A stretch of 64,000 nt of DNA, from positions 62,001 to 126,000 of the forward strand of contig JAPEHQ010000025.1 in NCBI GenBank assembly GCA_027405735.1, given 5' to 3'. The notes beneath the pieces are model-generated. The model did no database searches and had not been told where the DNA came from. It was given only the letters and a program-made list of their open reading frames with translations. Shown in pieces: positions 32,930 to 45,522 of the stretch (its first letter is position 1; each line of letters begins with the position of its first letter). This DNA is from Mucor racemosus (taxonomy: Eukaryota; Mucoromycota; Mucoromycetes; Mucorales; Mucoraceae). A program made the translations under genes and the position numbers.

Positions 32930-33589
32930 CTTTTTGATATGAATTGAGTGAAGAAGAGGTTCATTCGTCCAAGGTTGATATGTTTTTTAATACATTTTGT
33001 AGTCTTCGGCGATCAAAATTTAAGCAACATCAGAAATTGACTAGTCCCCACATTTGATCAGTCGATTGAGGGTAACTATAATGCACGTAAATATGACATC
33101 CTTTGTTCTATCAGTAACAAGTGTAACATAATGTCAAAAGGCTACTTTTACATTTGTTCTTGAATAAAAGAACGCAATTTCTCAGAAATATATAGTTTAT
33201 ATCGATTCAAAAAAATATTTTATTGAATGTAAAACGTATAGTGCCGTAAAGTGTTTTTTTTGGATAATAATACAATATGTGCAACATATTGTGTTAATTA
33301 TTGAATTTCATAAAATTTACTTTTTTTTGTTTGTTTGTTTGTTTGTTTTCTTATCATAATTGGGAAAAAAGATGTTACTTTGTGGGACTGAAAAAGGAAG
33401 GCAAATGGTCTATAAGATGATTGTTATTGATGTGAAATTGACTATAGAGTGTATATATGAGGAGGAGAAGGCAAGGGAAAAGAAGAGAGTGATTTTAATG
33501 ATAAAAGGAGGGGGATAATAAATAAGGTGTTTGTGTGTTGAATATAATATAAAAAGAATGGATTTGAGTTTGATTGGGATGTTCGTTCT
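32930..33589. other. Intergenic with (TTTG)n
   Basis: Contains a tetranucleotide TTTG repeat at about 33,328-33,351. No gene is supported; it probably holds the RasGEF 3' UTR and the promoter of the small coiled-coil gene. Confidence 0.45.
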
Positions 33590-36500
33590 TTACAAGAAAC
33601 CCGACTCTTGTAAAAGACGAGTGATTTTTTCATCTTCACGTTCTCTATTTGTTGAGAAAGGTTTAGTTATGGATGAACAACTCATAATTATATTAAAACA
33701 TACCTTGGCTCTAGCTTTAAACTCTCTTTGTACAGTTGCTCTTCATCTCGAGTGCTTTGCAAGTTGGCTTTGACAAATTCTTGTAAATCTTCGACTGGTT
33801 TAAGTTGGTATAAAGAAGATTGATATTGTTGAATTTCTCGGATTACTTCGGCGGTTTTTGCACGCTTGGCAAAGTTGATCAATTCTTTTGATTTTTTTAA
33901 TTCATTGGCGTTACCATCCTCAATAAAAGTTAAATCTTGAAGGTAAATACCCAAGAAAGGTATACAAGGAGGATTGATGGAATGAATAATAGCACGGTAT
34001 TCTATGAAATTACGATTTGCGCCCATAAGTTTACGAATTTGCTGTAAAGTTTGATTGGTTCTTGCACCAACAACTTCCCATGTGCGCTTCAATCTTCCAA
34101 CGGAACTGTTGTCAAAGGCAGATAAAATAGCCATACAAGTATTGAAATTGTTTAGAATTCTACATTTCTAAATGCCCCAAGATTAGATTAATTCACAATC
34201 AATCAAAGAAATATTTAAGTTTTACCTCTGCTACTTGAACCCAATATTTAATCAATACACTTCTCTTTTTGATATCGTGTTGACTCAAAATGACATCGGA
34301 AACCCAAGAAGTAATTTGATTACAGTATTCAATTGAAGCACGAATATTGGTAGCTACATTGCCTTCTTCATCTCTTGACCAAGCCTTATCTAAACACTCG
34401 ATAGGTTTAATAGCACTGTATAATCCAAAATCCATAATGGTCAATTGGCGTGCCATTTCTAATGTATCGATATCTAATAATTTAAAGCGACGTCTATTTC
34501 TAGGAAGAATAGGTTCAGGAGGATCTGGTAAAGTCAAAATCATCTTTTTAAGCCCATCCATAGTATCAGCATTTCTTCTTCTTTGAATTAAAGATTCCAA
34601 TTGTCCATTAGAGAATTTGAGTGTCTTTTTAATGTTGGAATGAGTGAATTCTAATAATCTGTCCAAAAGAACACTATCATCTTCATTGTAGTATAATTCA
34701 AGCCAATTTTTCAAAACATTGAATACACGGAGTCTAACAAGCTTCAACTTCTTTTCTTCCCAAATAAAAGCATCTTCTTCAGATAATCCAGAAGGACACT
34801 GGAGATTATATCTTGCTTCTAAAAGATCAAGCAAATCCATAGAGCTACAAAATGACCTGTAGGTCAATAAGAATGTGTTGATGAAATTCATGTCTAAATA
34901 ATCATGAAGTGTTAAACGTTCAACGAGGGCTACAAGAGTACCTCCCTTGACATTGCCTTCCATGTTGAAAACAATTTCATTTGGTCCATAATCATATTGT
35001 AGATATTCAGGGCGTTCATTGACAGTTGGTTTAGCAACTGTTGTTTCTGGCAATGGTGCATCATCTCCAAAGAATTTTTTGAGCTTATTTGAAGAAGTCT
35101 GCTTTACAGCAGGAGCTGTGTGAGATCGTTGCATTGGGAAGGGCAAATTTGTTGCTTGAGGTATCAATTCAGATTTATGGCGCTCCATGATTTCGAGTGC
35201 AGGTCTTCTTTCATCTTCTTCAAGACTTTTAGGCCTTAATGGTCTTACTATATCATTTTCTTCAGGAAATAAATCGTCAGCTTCATCCAAATATTCTTTC
35301 TCTTGCTCTTCATCGGCTTCTTGTATCGCTGCTTCATCCATGATCATAGATGATGATGCTTGTTTAGCTAATGTACTATTATCAGAAACAGAATAAGAGG
35401 AATTACTGTTTGTTCTACTACGAGTTTTGCTTGCTAAACAAAGCACACTTTCACAAATAAGTTCAATAGGCTCGAATAAGCTCCCAGCAGCAAGTTCCGT
35501 ATCTCTTAAGCTTGCAGAGAAATCCCCAACAGATTCATCTGTTAATGCTTGCATTTTGTAGAATAACAGACCCAGGCTATCTGCTAATGCTTGTTTGCCT
35601 GCTTGTAAATCTGTCATTTCAATTTGTTGTTGTACAATGCTGAAATCGGTATCATCGAGATAACCCAAAAATAGGCCAGCTTGATTAGATAAATTACGGA
35701 AATGAGTAAATAATAATGCAGCCAAAGATGCTTTGTCGTCCTGCGATAATTGTAGTGGATTATTGTTTATCAGACATGAAGAAATGCATTTGATGATCAT
35801 TTCTGCTGAATCTTGAATGCAAGTACCCATTGTTTCCAAATTTTCTGCTAAATTGATCTGTAAACTGTAGCGATTGCTGTTATTTGAAGGGCGTCTATTG
35901 CCAAGCATATTTTCTTCCTCTTTTTCATCCACCCATTGAGGATCAGTGTGCATCAATGGAATTTTAAGAGATTGGCAAGTATTGACAAAATTTCTAATCA
36001 TTAATAGTAATTCACTTGATTCAGTGAGTATTTTACTGACAGTGATTTGTTGGTCATCTTCGGTTGAGAATAAAGTATGGCTTGTTTGAGCGGATAAAAC
36101 CAATTTAGACATACTTGCCATCATTGCTCTGTGATGAGATCTTAATGTACCATTTGATTTGATATAGCCAGAATCTTTATCAATTGTTGATGAGGCAATC
36201 AACATAAATCTAATTGAATTCACAACATCCACCGAGTTTTTGTAATACAAGTTGTATTGTCCGCTTTTTGCTGCAATTGTTAATTGATGTATGGCGACGG
36301 CAATGTTACTAGAGATTTTATTCCAACTCAGCGGTTCATTTGAGTTTATTCTTCGTACAGATGGTCTACGAGAAGGAGATCTCGGTAATAGTTGCGGTGG
36401 TGGTGTTTGGTTGAATTCAATTGAGGATGATTTTGAGTATATACTTTGATTATCGCTGTTACTTTGATGAGATGTTACACGATTTAACCATTGAGGCTGT

Positions 36501-37110
36501 AATTTTTTGAAGGGTTAATTATTCGGATATTGAAATATATAAATTAGATTTTTACCTTTTCATCAATTGAGAGCAATGTACTTTGATCAGACCAACTTGG
36601 CATATCAATTGTAGATATTTGATCAGATTCATATTCACTGTCCACATTTATAGTTGATTCTGACATTTTATTGCCCTTCATATCGCCTGCCAATGGATTA
36701 TATAAATAAACATTTGATCCATCATCCATTTTTTGTGGTGTTAACCAGTTGTTGTCGTTTTGTTGATAGTCAGAAACATTATTATAAGATAAACTAAGTC
36801 TATATTCATTATTTCGTTTTATCGGTCCATCAATCAGTTCTTCGTCTGAATCTTGTTCTCTATTGGATGTGATTACTTTAACATAATTACTAGGAAACCA
36901 ACCTCTTGTTCCATTAGATCTAGGCATTTTTATTAATATCAATTACATAATCATATAAAAAATAGCAACTCACAGGCCATCCCACCATCCTGAAGGTAAT
37001 TTATTCAATACATCAATCACATCATCTTGGTTAAACGAAAGTGAAGATGGGTCATTGGACCTAAAGGCGTAAAGTGCTTGAACTCTACATAATATAGGTA
37101 TTTCTGACAT
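33590..37110 (-). CDS. SH3-domain Ras guanine-nucleotide exchange factor (Cdc25/Sdc25-like)
   Basis: Five exons on the minus strand: 37110-36974, 36919-36556, 36496-34226, 34167-33704 and 33644-33590 (1,096 aa). An N-terminal SH3 domain spans about residues 1-65 (CRVQALYAFRSND, LSFNQDDVIDVL, WWDG, RGWFPSNYVK), split by intron 1. A weak WW-like stretch follows (WLTPQKMDDGSNVYLYNP). The middle is helical with an acidic Ser-rich linker. The RasGEF N-terminal domain starts near 665 (EIVFNMEGNVKGGTLVALVE), and the catalytic domain runs from about 832 to 1,085 (LEMARQLTIMDFGLYSAIKP, then the NNFNTCMAILSAFDNSSVGR helix). It activates Ras, and in fungi so feeds cAMP/PKA or morphogenesis signalling. 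SH3 plus RasGEF is the yeast Cdc25 layout. Confidence 0.93.
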
Positions 37111-38036
37111 TTGATATAATCAAGGGGCAAAATATATATTTAAAGTGAAACAAAAATCAGAAATTCAAGAGAGAAAAAAAAAAAGGAAACGAAAGAAAGA
37201 AGAAAGGGAAAGAAAGAAAACAAAATTTGAAGATCACACTACTCTTACAACACTCACACACACACAGACGACAACGCATTTTTTGTACAATAGCCGTAAC
37301 CCCGAGAAAGTAAAAACAGTGCAACCATATTTCAACTTCCTTAATATTTATATATTTGTGTTGCCCTGTTCTCTTGTTGATTTATAATCCCTTCGACTCA
37401 ATTTAGCAAGGTCAAAAAGGTGCTATAATTGAGCCTAGCAACCATAGCAAAACTCGTAAGACTTCGTAGATCAATAATTTAGCTTTGGTAGCGCAATTGA
37501 GTTCAGCGATTGTAGGGTGTTTATTTACTTGCATATAATTCACTAATGTATACAATTTGCCGTGCATTTACAAGAAAATGTAGATTAAAATCTTAATCTT
37601 CATACATGCTTTTCATTATTTTATTATATTTTTATTTTATTTTATTTAATATTGTTACACCTTGTTCTGTCAGTCCGTACCACGTGTAATCTTGGAATGA
37701 AAAAAAAAAAAAAACATGTCATTTTAGAGCTAAAATCAACCCTCGTTCTTTAGAGAATATCGAAAAAAAAAAAAAAGTTACCAACATCAACTAACTCGAG
37801 TAGAACAAAGTCTGGACCTTTTTTTTTCGGGATTTCTCAACTATAAAATGTAGTGAAAATGTTGCAAAAAAAAAAAAGAATGAAAAAAAAAATCAAAAAT
37901 ATAGAGAGGGTTTATTAATTAATAAATTCAATTGTTCCACCATGGTTGAGTTGTATGCAAGTACAAATTAAAATTAAAAATACCAGGTGTTTTGTTGTGT
38001 ATACTAAATAAAAAAGAAATTGGTATATATAATATG
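37111..38036. other. Intergenic between RasGEF and MFS genes
   Basis: Contains an A/G-rich tract (37,145-37,230), a CA repeat near 37,257, and several poly-A runs (37,700-37,890). The small frame at 37,145-37,387 is Lys/Arg low complexity and not called. It holds the RasGEF promoter and the MFS 3' end. Confidence 0.45.
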
Positions 38037-39649
38037 CTAGTATCCTGACCAAGCACGAATTTGTGGGCCCTTAATTTTCATCAATAATAGTAAAAAGGCC
38101 CAAGCAAAATTAAGCATGCCGAAAAAAAAGGTTACCCAGCCAGCTCCAACTGCTTGGGTCATTGGGTTGGCAATTAAGCTAAGGACGCAAGACCAAATCA
38201 TACGGACAAGATTGGCTGCCGCTGTGACACTAGCTCCTCTATCAGAAACAGCATCTACAAGATACGACATGGCTGGATTAAATACTTGAACCATTGCAAA
38301 ACATTGAACTCCAAACATAATAATTGAAACCCAAACACTCCATCCTAACTGAACTGGCCAACCCCATAAAAAGAATGAAAGTGGATTTAAAACAAATGCT
38401 GCTGGCCATACATTGGGTGCAAGACGATCCTCAGGAATAGCATCTCCTCCACGTTGATTTTTAGCTCGATTTAAAAAGTAATCTGACAATTTACCAGAAA
38501 ACAGGGATCCGATGACTTCACCTAATCCAGGTGAAATAAATGTCAAACCAATGATACCACTGCTTAAACCGTAAACATTTGTATAAAGCTCAGGAAGCAT
38601 ATTTTCAATAGCAAACATACCACCAAATGCGAAACCAGTAGCCATGGAAAATACCAATACAAAAGGATGACGAAGCAATGCAAGGGATGCAAATGGATTC
38701 ATCATTTTGCTTTCAGTCATTGTATTTTGTTCTGAAGTATCCAATTGATCACTTTCAGCAGCAGGATTAGGTCTCTTTTCGTCATCTTGATCTTCATTTT
38801 TTTCAATAGCTTTGCTTTCTTTACCCCAAACACTTTCTTCACGATAAGTTTCTTCCATGGCAAATACGACCAATGCCAAAAGAATACAACCAAAGACGAA
38901 CAATAGCCAAAATACTGATCTCCATCCCCATCGCTCTACCAAATAACCACCAAAAATAGGGCCAAATAAGGGACCAGCAAATTGACCGGTAAAATAAATA
39001 CCCAATGCATTGCCTCTTTCATGAACATCATAAATATCAGCAACAGATCTACATTCCAAAATGGGGCGTTTAGTACTTTTATAGAATAAAAATAATACAT
39101 CTTAAATTACCCTGCGCCAATAGCCCAAGCAGATGAAATACCAACAGCTTGAAGGATTCTCATGCCCAATAGCACATAGATATCGTTAGCAAAGACAGCT
39201 GCTAAAGAGCCGACCGTATAAATAATAATTGAGAAAAAGTAAACTGATCTACGAATCTTCCAATGATCACTGATACTACTATAAAAAATTGGCTGTATAT
39301 AAAAATCACAAATTAACTGATTTGATTTATAAGGTTATATAATTCTGATCTTACAGCAATGCCCATAAATAACATGTACAATGAATTACTAAGAGTAACC
39401 ATGATGGTAGGACTATTCAATTCCACAGTAATCTCCTCGAGTGCTGGTAGCTATGAAGAAAAAGATTCATCAGAAAAAACGAATTCTGGAAATTAGAATA
39501 AAACTCACATAAATTGTGGAGCAGAATCCAGGAATAATGGCAATAAAGCAAACAAGACCAAGCAATAGTCTCTTTCGCCATGCAGGCAATAAACGAGGAT
39601 CCTCTTTAACAGGAATCTTTATACTGAGTAAAGTATTCCAATATGTCAT
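38037..39649 (-). CDS. MFS transporter, DHA1 (drug/polyamine:H+ antiporter) type
   Basis: Four exons on the minus strand: 39649-39509, 39450-39355, 39292-39111 and 39048-38037 (476 aa, usual for 12-TM MFS). It starts MTYWNTLLSIKIPVKEDPRL, then the first membrane helix LLLGLVCFIAIIPGFCSTIY and LPALEEITVELN. The loop after TM2 reads SDHWKIRRSVYF (motif A region), and exon 4 has GPLFGPIFGGYLVERWGWRS, the DHA1 motif C region. A charged central loop (about residues 210-245, EKNEDQDDEKRPNP) separates the two six-helix halves. It probably exports drugs, polyamines or small organics at the plasma membrane; the substrate cannot be told from sequence. The single ORF from 38,037 misses three 5' exons. 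Confidence 0.92.
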
Positions 39650-40267
39650 TCTTTTAGAATAAATTAAATATGATTCTTTTCAAGAAAGGGAAAAAATATT
39701 TTTCTATCTTAAAGGAACAATATCTAGATTTTGAATCTCAATAGACCGCAGTGGATCCAATAATCCCAAAATGTCATTGTTTACCCGGTATTATAACAGG
39801 CCAATAAGCAACCATTTGGATTAGGTTTTGTATACTCAAAATTTAATTATAGTGAATAGTGATCTTTAATGTGCAATTGATGTGATTCTTAATTTTCAAT
39901 TAAATATCGTCAAGCAAACAAATGCATATAGATAAATCTTTGGGCGCTGCGACTTTTTCACTTTAATTTCTGCGTTGAAAATGAGCAATTACAACAACGT
40001 TCGATTATGCTAACAACACTGTTAACAGAAACCCATTTGCAGTTCAGATTTATACAAATTTGAAATTGTCGTCAAGAAAATTACAATACAGTCCTATATA
40101 TGATATGTCTGTTTGTAGATACACATACATCTTCAATATGAGGCAAATATATACATAGATTCCACTTTCGATATTCCTCCCGCTAAAATCTGCGTAATTT
40201 CCATTCAAACAAAAAAAAAAAAACACAACTGATTATAGATATCTTTTTCTATAAGAAACATCAAAAT
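39650..40267. other. MFS upstream region, nothing further seen
   Basis: AT-rich, with no coding frame or repeat family. Presumably contains the MFS promoter. Confidence 0.4.
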
Positions 40268-41380
40268 CTGCTGTAAAATTTGAATTTTCAAGAAAATCCA
40301 TTTTCATAGTGTTCAATCTTCAAAATTGGAGTATGCCTTCTTTTTTATAGCTAATCATATACTAAGCATTTTTTAGGATATATCTTAGGCATTGCAAAAT
40401 AGATATAAATTTGATCACATTGTGCTTTCTGTTTTTAATTTGCTTTATATTTCGCGAAAAACTCAAAATTCACTGCTTTTCCCTTAAAAACTGGGTCTCC
40501 CTTTTCATCTCTGCACAACTTTTTTTCCCATTAAATAACACCAAAAAAAAAAAATTATATGTCAATGTACCTGAGATGTTCAACTTTTATTCAAAAACAA
40601 GTATCCAAAAATATCCTACTTTTTGCAGTTGGTATTAATTTTTCAATGCTAATGTTTCAGATTTTTTACGCGTATTTCACTGCTAATGGATTGAAAACTT
40701 TGAGGCTTCATATCTCTAGAAAAAATTAAGCTGTACTAACACTTTCTAATAATAAAACTTACTTATTTTGAAGTGCTCTATAACATATTTTAATACAAAA
40801 GAATTCTGACCACTTTTATTTTTTTTTCATTTTTTTGACATTTTTATAGTAGATTTTAAAACGTTCGTTAAATTGAGTAGCATTTTTTTTAGATTCATGT
40901 CATTGATCTCACGGAACTCTCTCGGACCCAATTTAGTTCTTTTCGAAACATTAATTTTTCGTGGCGATATCCTCAAAAATGCGTACAAAAGAGTATTCTT
41001 CGTTTTGCTACAAAAAAAGGCGTGTATACCCTCCCCAGATTCTGAATTTGAAAAAAAAATTGACAAAAATCTCATTTTCTCTATATAAAATGTAGCTAGA
41101 AGGTTTAGAAATAGCTAGATTGATAGATAATTTTCCTGCACATTATTTCCGTTATTTATATTTAAATTATGCTTATAAAAAGTGCTATGTATTATCAAAA
41201 AACCTCCAAAATTTCAATCGCAATTTATGCAAAATTTAATGTGAATTACTTGTTTGAATTTTGTTTAAATGGATGCAGAATCCAAAGCTGTACAAAAAAT
41301 ATTAGATGCGTTAGATCTACTTATTTTGTAGTTCATGAGCCATTAAACGATTCTATTTTTTGCATCATTTTCTGATAGAT
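40268..41380 (-). repeat. R2 repeat, copy c (5'-truncated)
   Basis: Same orientation as the 29,755 copy: TTTTCATAGTGTTCAATCTTC at 40,300, the GGCTTCATATCTCTAGAAA block near 40,705, TTTCGTGGCGATATCCTC near 40,957, and TTAATGTGAATTACTTGTTTG near 41,240. It stops near 41,380, so it lacks the outer third present in the two large copies. Confidence 0.75.
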
Positions 41381-41494
41381 TTCACAACAACATCACTCTG
41401 GGAAAGAAAAGTGTAAAACAGTGTAAATCGGGGTTTACACAAATTTGGTGTAAAAACTTAATTTTTAGGGTTACTTGGGGTTTACACTTTATTT

Positions 41495-41860
41495 ACAAAG
41501 GTATAAATACTTTTAGTGTTGCCAAACAGGTTGTTGTCGTTGTTCCCATTTGGTCCCCGAAAGAAGAACATGGGCAGAACTCTTTCAAACCCCAAATTTC
41601 AAATTAATATATCTCGTCAATAAGGCAATTCTGTTGAATCAGAGTAACTCACATCTGCTTTAAATCATTCAAATTATCTTCATTATTAATTATATTATGT
41701 TTGATATACTTTAGTAAATTGATTAAAAAGCTTTGATCTCATTGCTCTGCTCATCTGGGCTGCCTGATCTGCATAAAAAGTTTTTATTTTGCCCATCTGT
41801 GCAGATCACTATGCCCGTGGGAAGCATAGTTCGGCCGTAGTATACTATGGTATCTAAGTT
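41495..41860 (-). repeat. R3 repeat, copy b (reverse)
   Basis: Reverse complement of 22,800-23,170: the minus strand starts ACTACGGCCGAACTATGCTT and continues to the GTAAATA end near 41,500. Next to it, 41,385-41,495 has repeated GTGTAAA/TTTACAC words in inverted orientation that I could not assign. Confidence 0.65.
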
Positions 41861-42545
41861 TTAAGTAAAAAAGCGTTTTTTTAACTTTTCTTATATTTAG
41901 CCATGTACGGTCTGAAAATTCAGTTTTGTAGCGGACATTTTTGGTGACTCATTTTATCCTTACCAACACTCATGGTTTTTATCAAAAAACAGAAAAATCA
42001 AATTTTGATACCAAAATCAACGTCTAAATATACTACATTGTAAGAGAAAATTGTAGCCATGACTAATACACATTTTATAAAAGCTTAATATTAAATGTTC
42101 AGTAACAAAAGTTAGTATTTTTGGCCCAAAAACGGTTTTTTGATTAAAAGATTTTCATGTAATATTTTGCTATAAAAATGTTTATTGTTTTTTATTGGGC
42201 AAATAGAGCGCTAAATTCTGTATATGTGTATATTTTTTGTTTTTATAGTTAGTAGTATAATTAACCCTAGATTTGCAAAACCAGAAAAAAAATTTAAAAA
42301 ATGTCAAAATTGATGATCTGGACAAGAATAATTTTTGAAATTAATATTTCGCTTATAAGCCTTGTAAGTCTTAAAAATAAGAGATTTTATAATACTTGAG
42401 CACTTTCTCAAGAATTTACGATGCTGTACCCACTTGATTCAAGCTTATTACTGTAAATTATTATACGTGCTGATAATGTGTTATAGTTTATTTAATGGTG
42501 ATATAGCCTTACTTTATAATTATTGCGCTATAGATGATTTAAATT
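41861..42545 (-). repeat. R1 repeat, copy b, 3' part in reverse
   Basis: Reverse complement of 25,140-25,471 plus 28,513-28,870. At 42,203 it reads AAATAGAGCGCTAAATTCTG, so this copy has no Tc1 insertion. The orientation flips at about 42,546, where the dynein-like fragment runs on the plus strand. Confidence 0.75.
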
Positions 42546-42547
42546 GA

Positions 42548-42672
42548 GTTTTAAGTAGTTAAGTTGGTTCTTGTAAAGCATTGAATAAATTGGCTTGTGA
42601 CAAAGAAGGTATAAGGTGGCAATAGGTTTCAGTGATGGCCATGTTTATGTTTATGATATTGGAGAGGAGGTA
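42548..42672 (+). pseudogene. Dynein intermediate-chain-like fragment, rearranged copy
   Basis: Reads ALNKLACDKEG, then after a frameshift VAIGFSDGHVYVYDIGEE followed by GTAAGA, a splice donor. It lacks the extra VY pair of the other copies, so its end is closer to an intact exon. It is truncated on its 5' side by the R1 inversion junction. Confidence 0.5.
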
Positions 42673-42876
42673 AGACTACATTAAAATAGTGTAAATTTGG
42701 AGGTTATTTAAAATGTATACTACCCAAAGGCCATATCTTTACAGCATGTAAAATGCACAACTGTTACTGTAAAAATAAGACTTTTTAATTGATGAAGAAA
42801 AGAGAAGACTCTTGCATGGGAATATGTTATTTTATGCTGACTTGAAGAAAAAGAAAAGAGCCATAGAAATTCATTG
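42673..42876. other. Short unassigned stretch
   Basis: Non-coding by inspection; it follows the donor-like end of the dynein-like fragment. Confidence 0.3.
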
Positions 42877-43062
42877 CTAGCTGATTAGTCTTGAAACTGC
42901 AATGTCTGGTTTATAACGGCTTCTTTCCAACGCAATATTGAGGTATTTGGCTAGTAAAGTTGACAAGTAGCTTTGCTGTTGTTGGGCAGCGGAACGACAC
43001 ATGGATTTTTCTAAAATAACTCTCTTCAAAGGCAAACAATTCCTCGAAATAGACGTTGTCAT
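42877..43062 (-). CDS. Possible 61-aa protein, unknown
   Basis: A clean minus-strand frame starting MTTSISRNCLPLKRVILEK, with a Gln run (AAQQQQSYLSTLL) and a helical, basic end (LERSRYKPDIAVSRLIS). A TTTATATATAC box lies about 20-30 bases upstream of the ATG. TTTTTAG directly precedes the ATG and could be an acceptor of a longer gene. I do not recognise it. It diverges from the gene at 43,389. Confidence 0.3.
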   Translation of the reverse strand: MTTSISRNCLPLKRVILEKSMCRSAAQQQQSYLSTLLAKYLNIALERSRYKPDIAVSRLIS

Positions 43063-43388
43063 CTAAAAAGCTCAAGTATATATAAATAGGTATTAGTGTT
43101 GTATTGACTAGTGTTTGTTGTTTTTATTCAAATATCGTAAAAGCGGGCACAGAACGTGGTCTTGGAGATATTATCAGATAAATCAGCAAATGCCATCCCA
43201 CTTACTCTACTGCTTCAAGATCTGAAAGTTTGTAATGTTACTTGACTGGGCCTATACGTTACCTCATAGTGTTCTGGTAATATTGTTCTGTTTCACTTAT
43301 TCAGTAAAGATCTCATCTTTTTGAAGTACATTCAGTTCAAATAACGGCAAAACACTCAACAGTACTAAACAAATAAATACCCTGACGC

Positions 43389-44621
43389 TTGTCAGCTCAA
43401 ATAAAGATAACATTAATTTCACCAGAACCTACACCATTTCTTACTGATACAACAGATGAATCCTTCAAAATAACTGAACCATCTTCCAACTATGGTGAAT
43501 TACTTAAACAACGTCAATACATTCTAGAATTAAATGAGTTTGATGATATATCGCTGACCAGCAAAGTATCAGCTCATAACATGGATAATGAATTAAGTCT
43601 GGATGAAAGATTGTAAGCCCATAATCTGTATCTACTAAATTTGGTCTACTCACATATATGCTTTAGACTTTTGTCTTCAATTAATTATTACGATGATTGT
43701 CCTGTAGAAATTTTACTTCAGCCCTATGCTTTTTCTGACCAAACGTACATTGAAATAAGAAAATGGAGAATAGTAAGATCATAAATGAGTGTACATAATG
43801 AATTGAAATTTACAATTTCTTAGGTAAAATTAGCAAAAGTAGAATACTTTCCATCTCAATTTACACCAAATGATCTCCCAACAGCAGAAGATATTTTTCA
43901 GCGAAATTTGGGCGTGTTTTTAGTTAATTTAACGGAAACTTTGGACAGAATACCCCTGATTTCCAATAACAAGCAGTTTGAGATTGACTATTCAGTACAA
44001 AATATATCAATACTTTTGAGATTTGTTTTCAATTCTAAATCAAAAGTTAATATTGCCTGGTATGTCTTCTTTTAATATAAAAGCGATCAATTCTCATCTA
44101 TTTTTTTTTTCATATAGGGAAAAGCCTTCTATAACAAATCAAGATACAAGCAGAAAGACAGTGACCCATGACTTTTTAATATATAGCAACCATCAAGAAC
44201 TAGGCTGTGGAGAAATTAAAGTTAATGATGTTGGTGAAGGATTGCAAGAAGAAGATAGAGCGCGCTTGGGAGAGCGATTGAAAAAGCAACTTCATTATCG
44301 GATTAAGGAAGCGAAATCAAGAAGAGAATTCTACATTTTTGGCGTATTTATTACTGACAATATTATGGAGTTATACCGTAGTTCTTTTTCGAAAGAAAAT
44401 GGATATGATCTTGTATTATTGAGTAAAATAATGCTTCCCACTTTAGGATCAACATATACTTCAATTGAAGAGTCGATGGAGATTTTATTCAATTTTAAGG
44501 TAAAGCCATTATTATTATAGACATTAAACGATCATTTAATTCGAACATATAACAGGAATCAATTATCAACACAATGCAAGATCCTTCCGAATGTGAGCGG
44601 CCCTACCTATATTTACCGTGA
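43389..44621 (+). CDS. Orphan protein with PD-(D/E)XK-like motif, start unresolved
   Basis: Five exons: 43389-43612, 43667-43772, 43824-44059, 44118-44499 and 44556-44621 (at least 338 aa). All junctions are GT-AG and in phase. The N-terminal half is mixed alpha/beta (YYDDCPVEILLQPYAFSDQ, NLGVFLVNLTETLDRIPL). The second half has THDFLIYSNHQELGCGEIKV, a D-x(13-17)-G-E-I-K pattern like the PD-(D/E)XK nuclease fold, then FYIFGVFITDNIMELYRSS. Mucorales genomes, as I recall, carry many lineage-specific proteins with a D...E-I-K core. No ATG opens the first exon; an acceptor-like CTTGTCAG at 43,383-43,390 suggests an upstream coding exon that I could not find with confidence. It may be 5'-truncated. 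Confidence 0.6.
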
Positions 44622-45297
44622 ATACTAATAACCAATATTTCCCAGCTTCACTGTATGTCTGAGTAAATAAGTATATTGCGCGGATCTTATTGTCCTTTTT
44701 ATAAAAGCATATATTTATAGTAAAATGTACATTTATGGAATAATTGATCTGCCTCGCACGAGATACAACAACAAAAAGCAGTAGGCAAGATAAATATGCC
44801 AATACGGATTATATTTCTGTATTTTTGTTTTGAATGTGTATATTAGGATTAATATCAATTTTAAATGCTATACACCAGGCAATCTATTCTTCATTCAAAC
44901 TCTAGCAGACCCTTTTTTGAAAATAATCAGCTCATGGGACGTGCGTGAGTAATTATAACTTTTGTACACCTTTATCATTGGCTTGGTAATTTATACAGAC
45001 AACATAAAGGGGCCAAGAAATTGAATTAGCCTGCCATATTACAAAGTATGAGTCATTATTCTCAATTTTAGGGTGTGTCATCATGCCAATACATGCCAAT
45101 TTAGAAAACAAACACAATCCATCAATTACCAGGACATTTAAAAGATTAAAGTTATAGTGAAAGATATCACACTTGATCATTTAATAAGAAATAACAAAGA
45201 AAAGGGGAGCATGTAATAAAGAGTTTTTTAATGAGAGGTAAAATGGGGATCAAATGTGGGGTAATATAAAGTGTTTTCGTGTGTACAAATAAAAAGA

Positions 45298-45328
<31 letters not shown>

Positions 45329-45522
45329 AATCTTTCTTTTTTATAATATAAAACTAAAGATTTTAAAAAAAATGTGTATATGGGGGATTTTGTATAGAGT
45401 TTTTTAGATTTTTTTTCGAATGTTTTTGGTTTTTGATTTTTGGTATATAGATTTGTGTTTGTAAAGCTGCTTCCTTTTTTTTTGCGCAGCAATTAAATTT
45501 CAGTCGAGATAAAAAGTCTCAT
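44622..45522. other. Intergenic, TA microsatellite
   Basis: Contains (TA)n at about 45,299-45,323. Small reverse frames (44,566-44,802, 44,953-45,180 and 45,250-45,492) are AT-driven and unsupported. The last part probably is the 3' UTR of the gene ending at 45,523. Confidence 0.4.

Noticed and set aside
41385..41495. MITE made of GTGTAAA/TTTACAC inverted words
   Set aside because: Inverted words are clear, but no flanking duplication or second copy was found.
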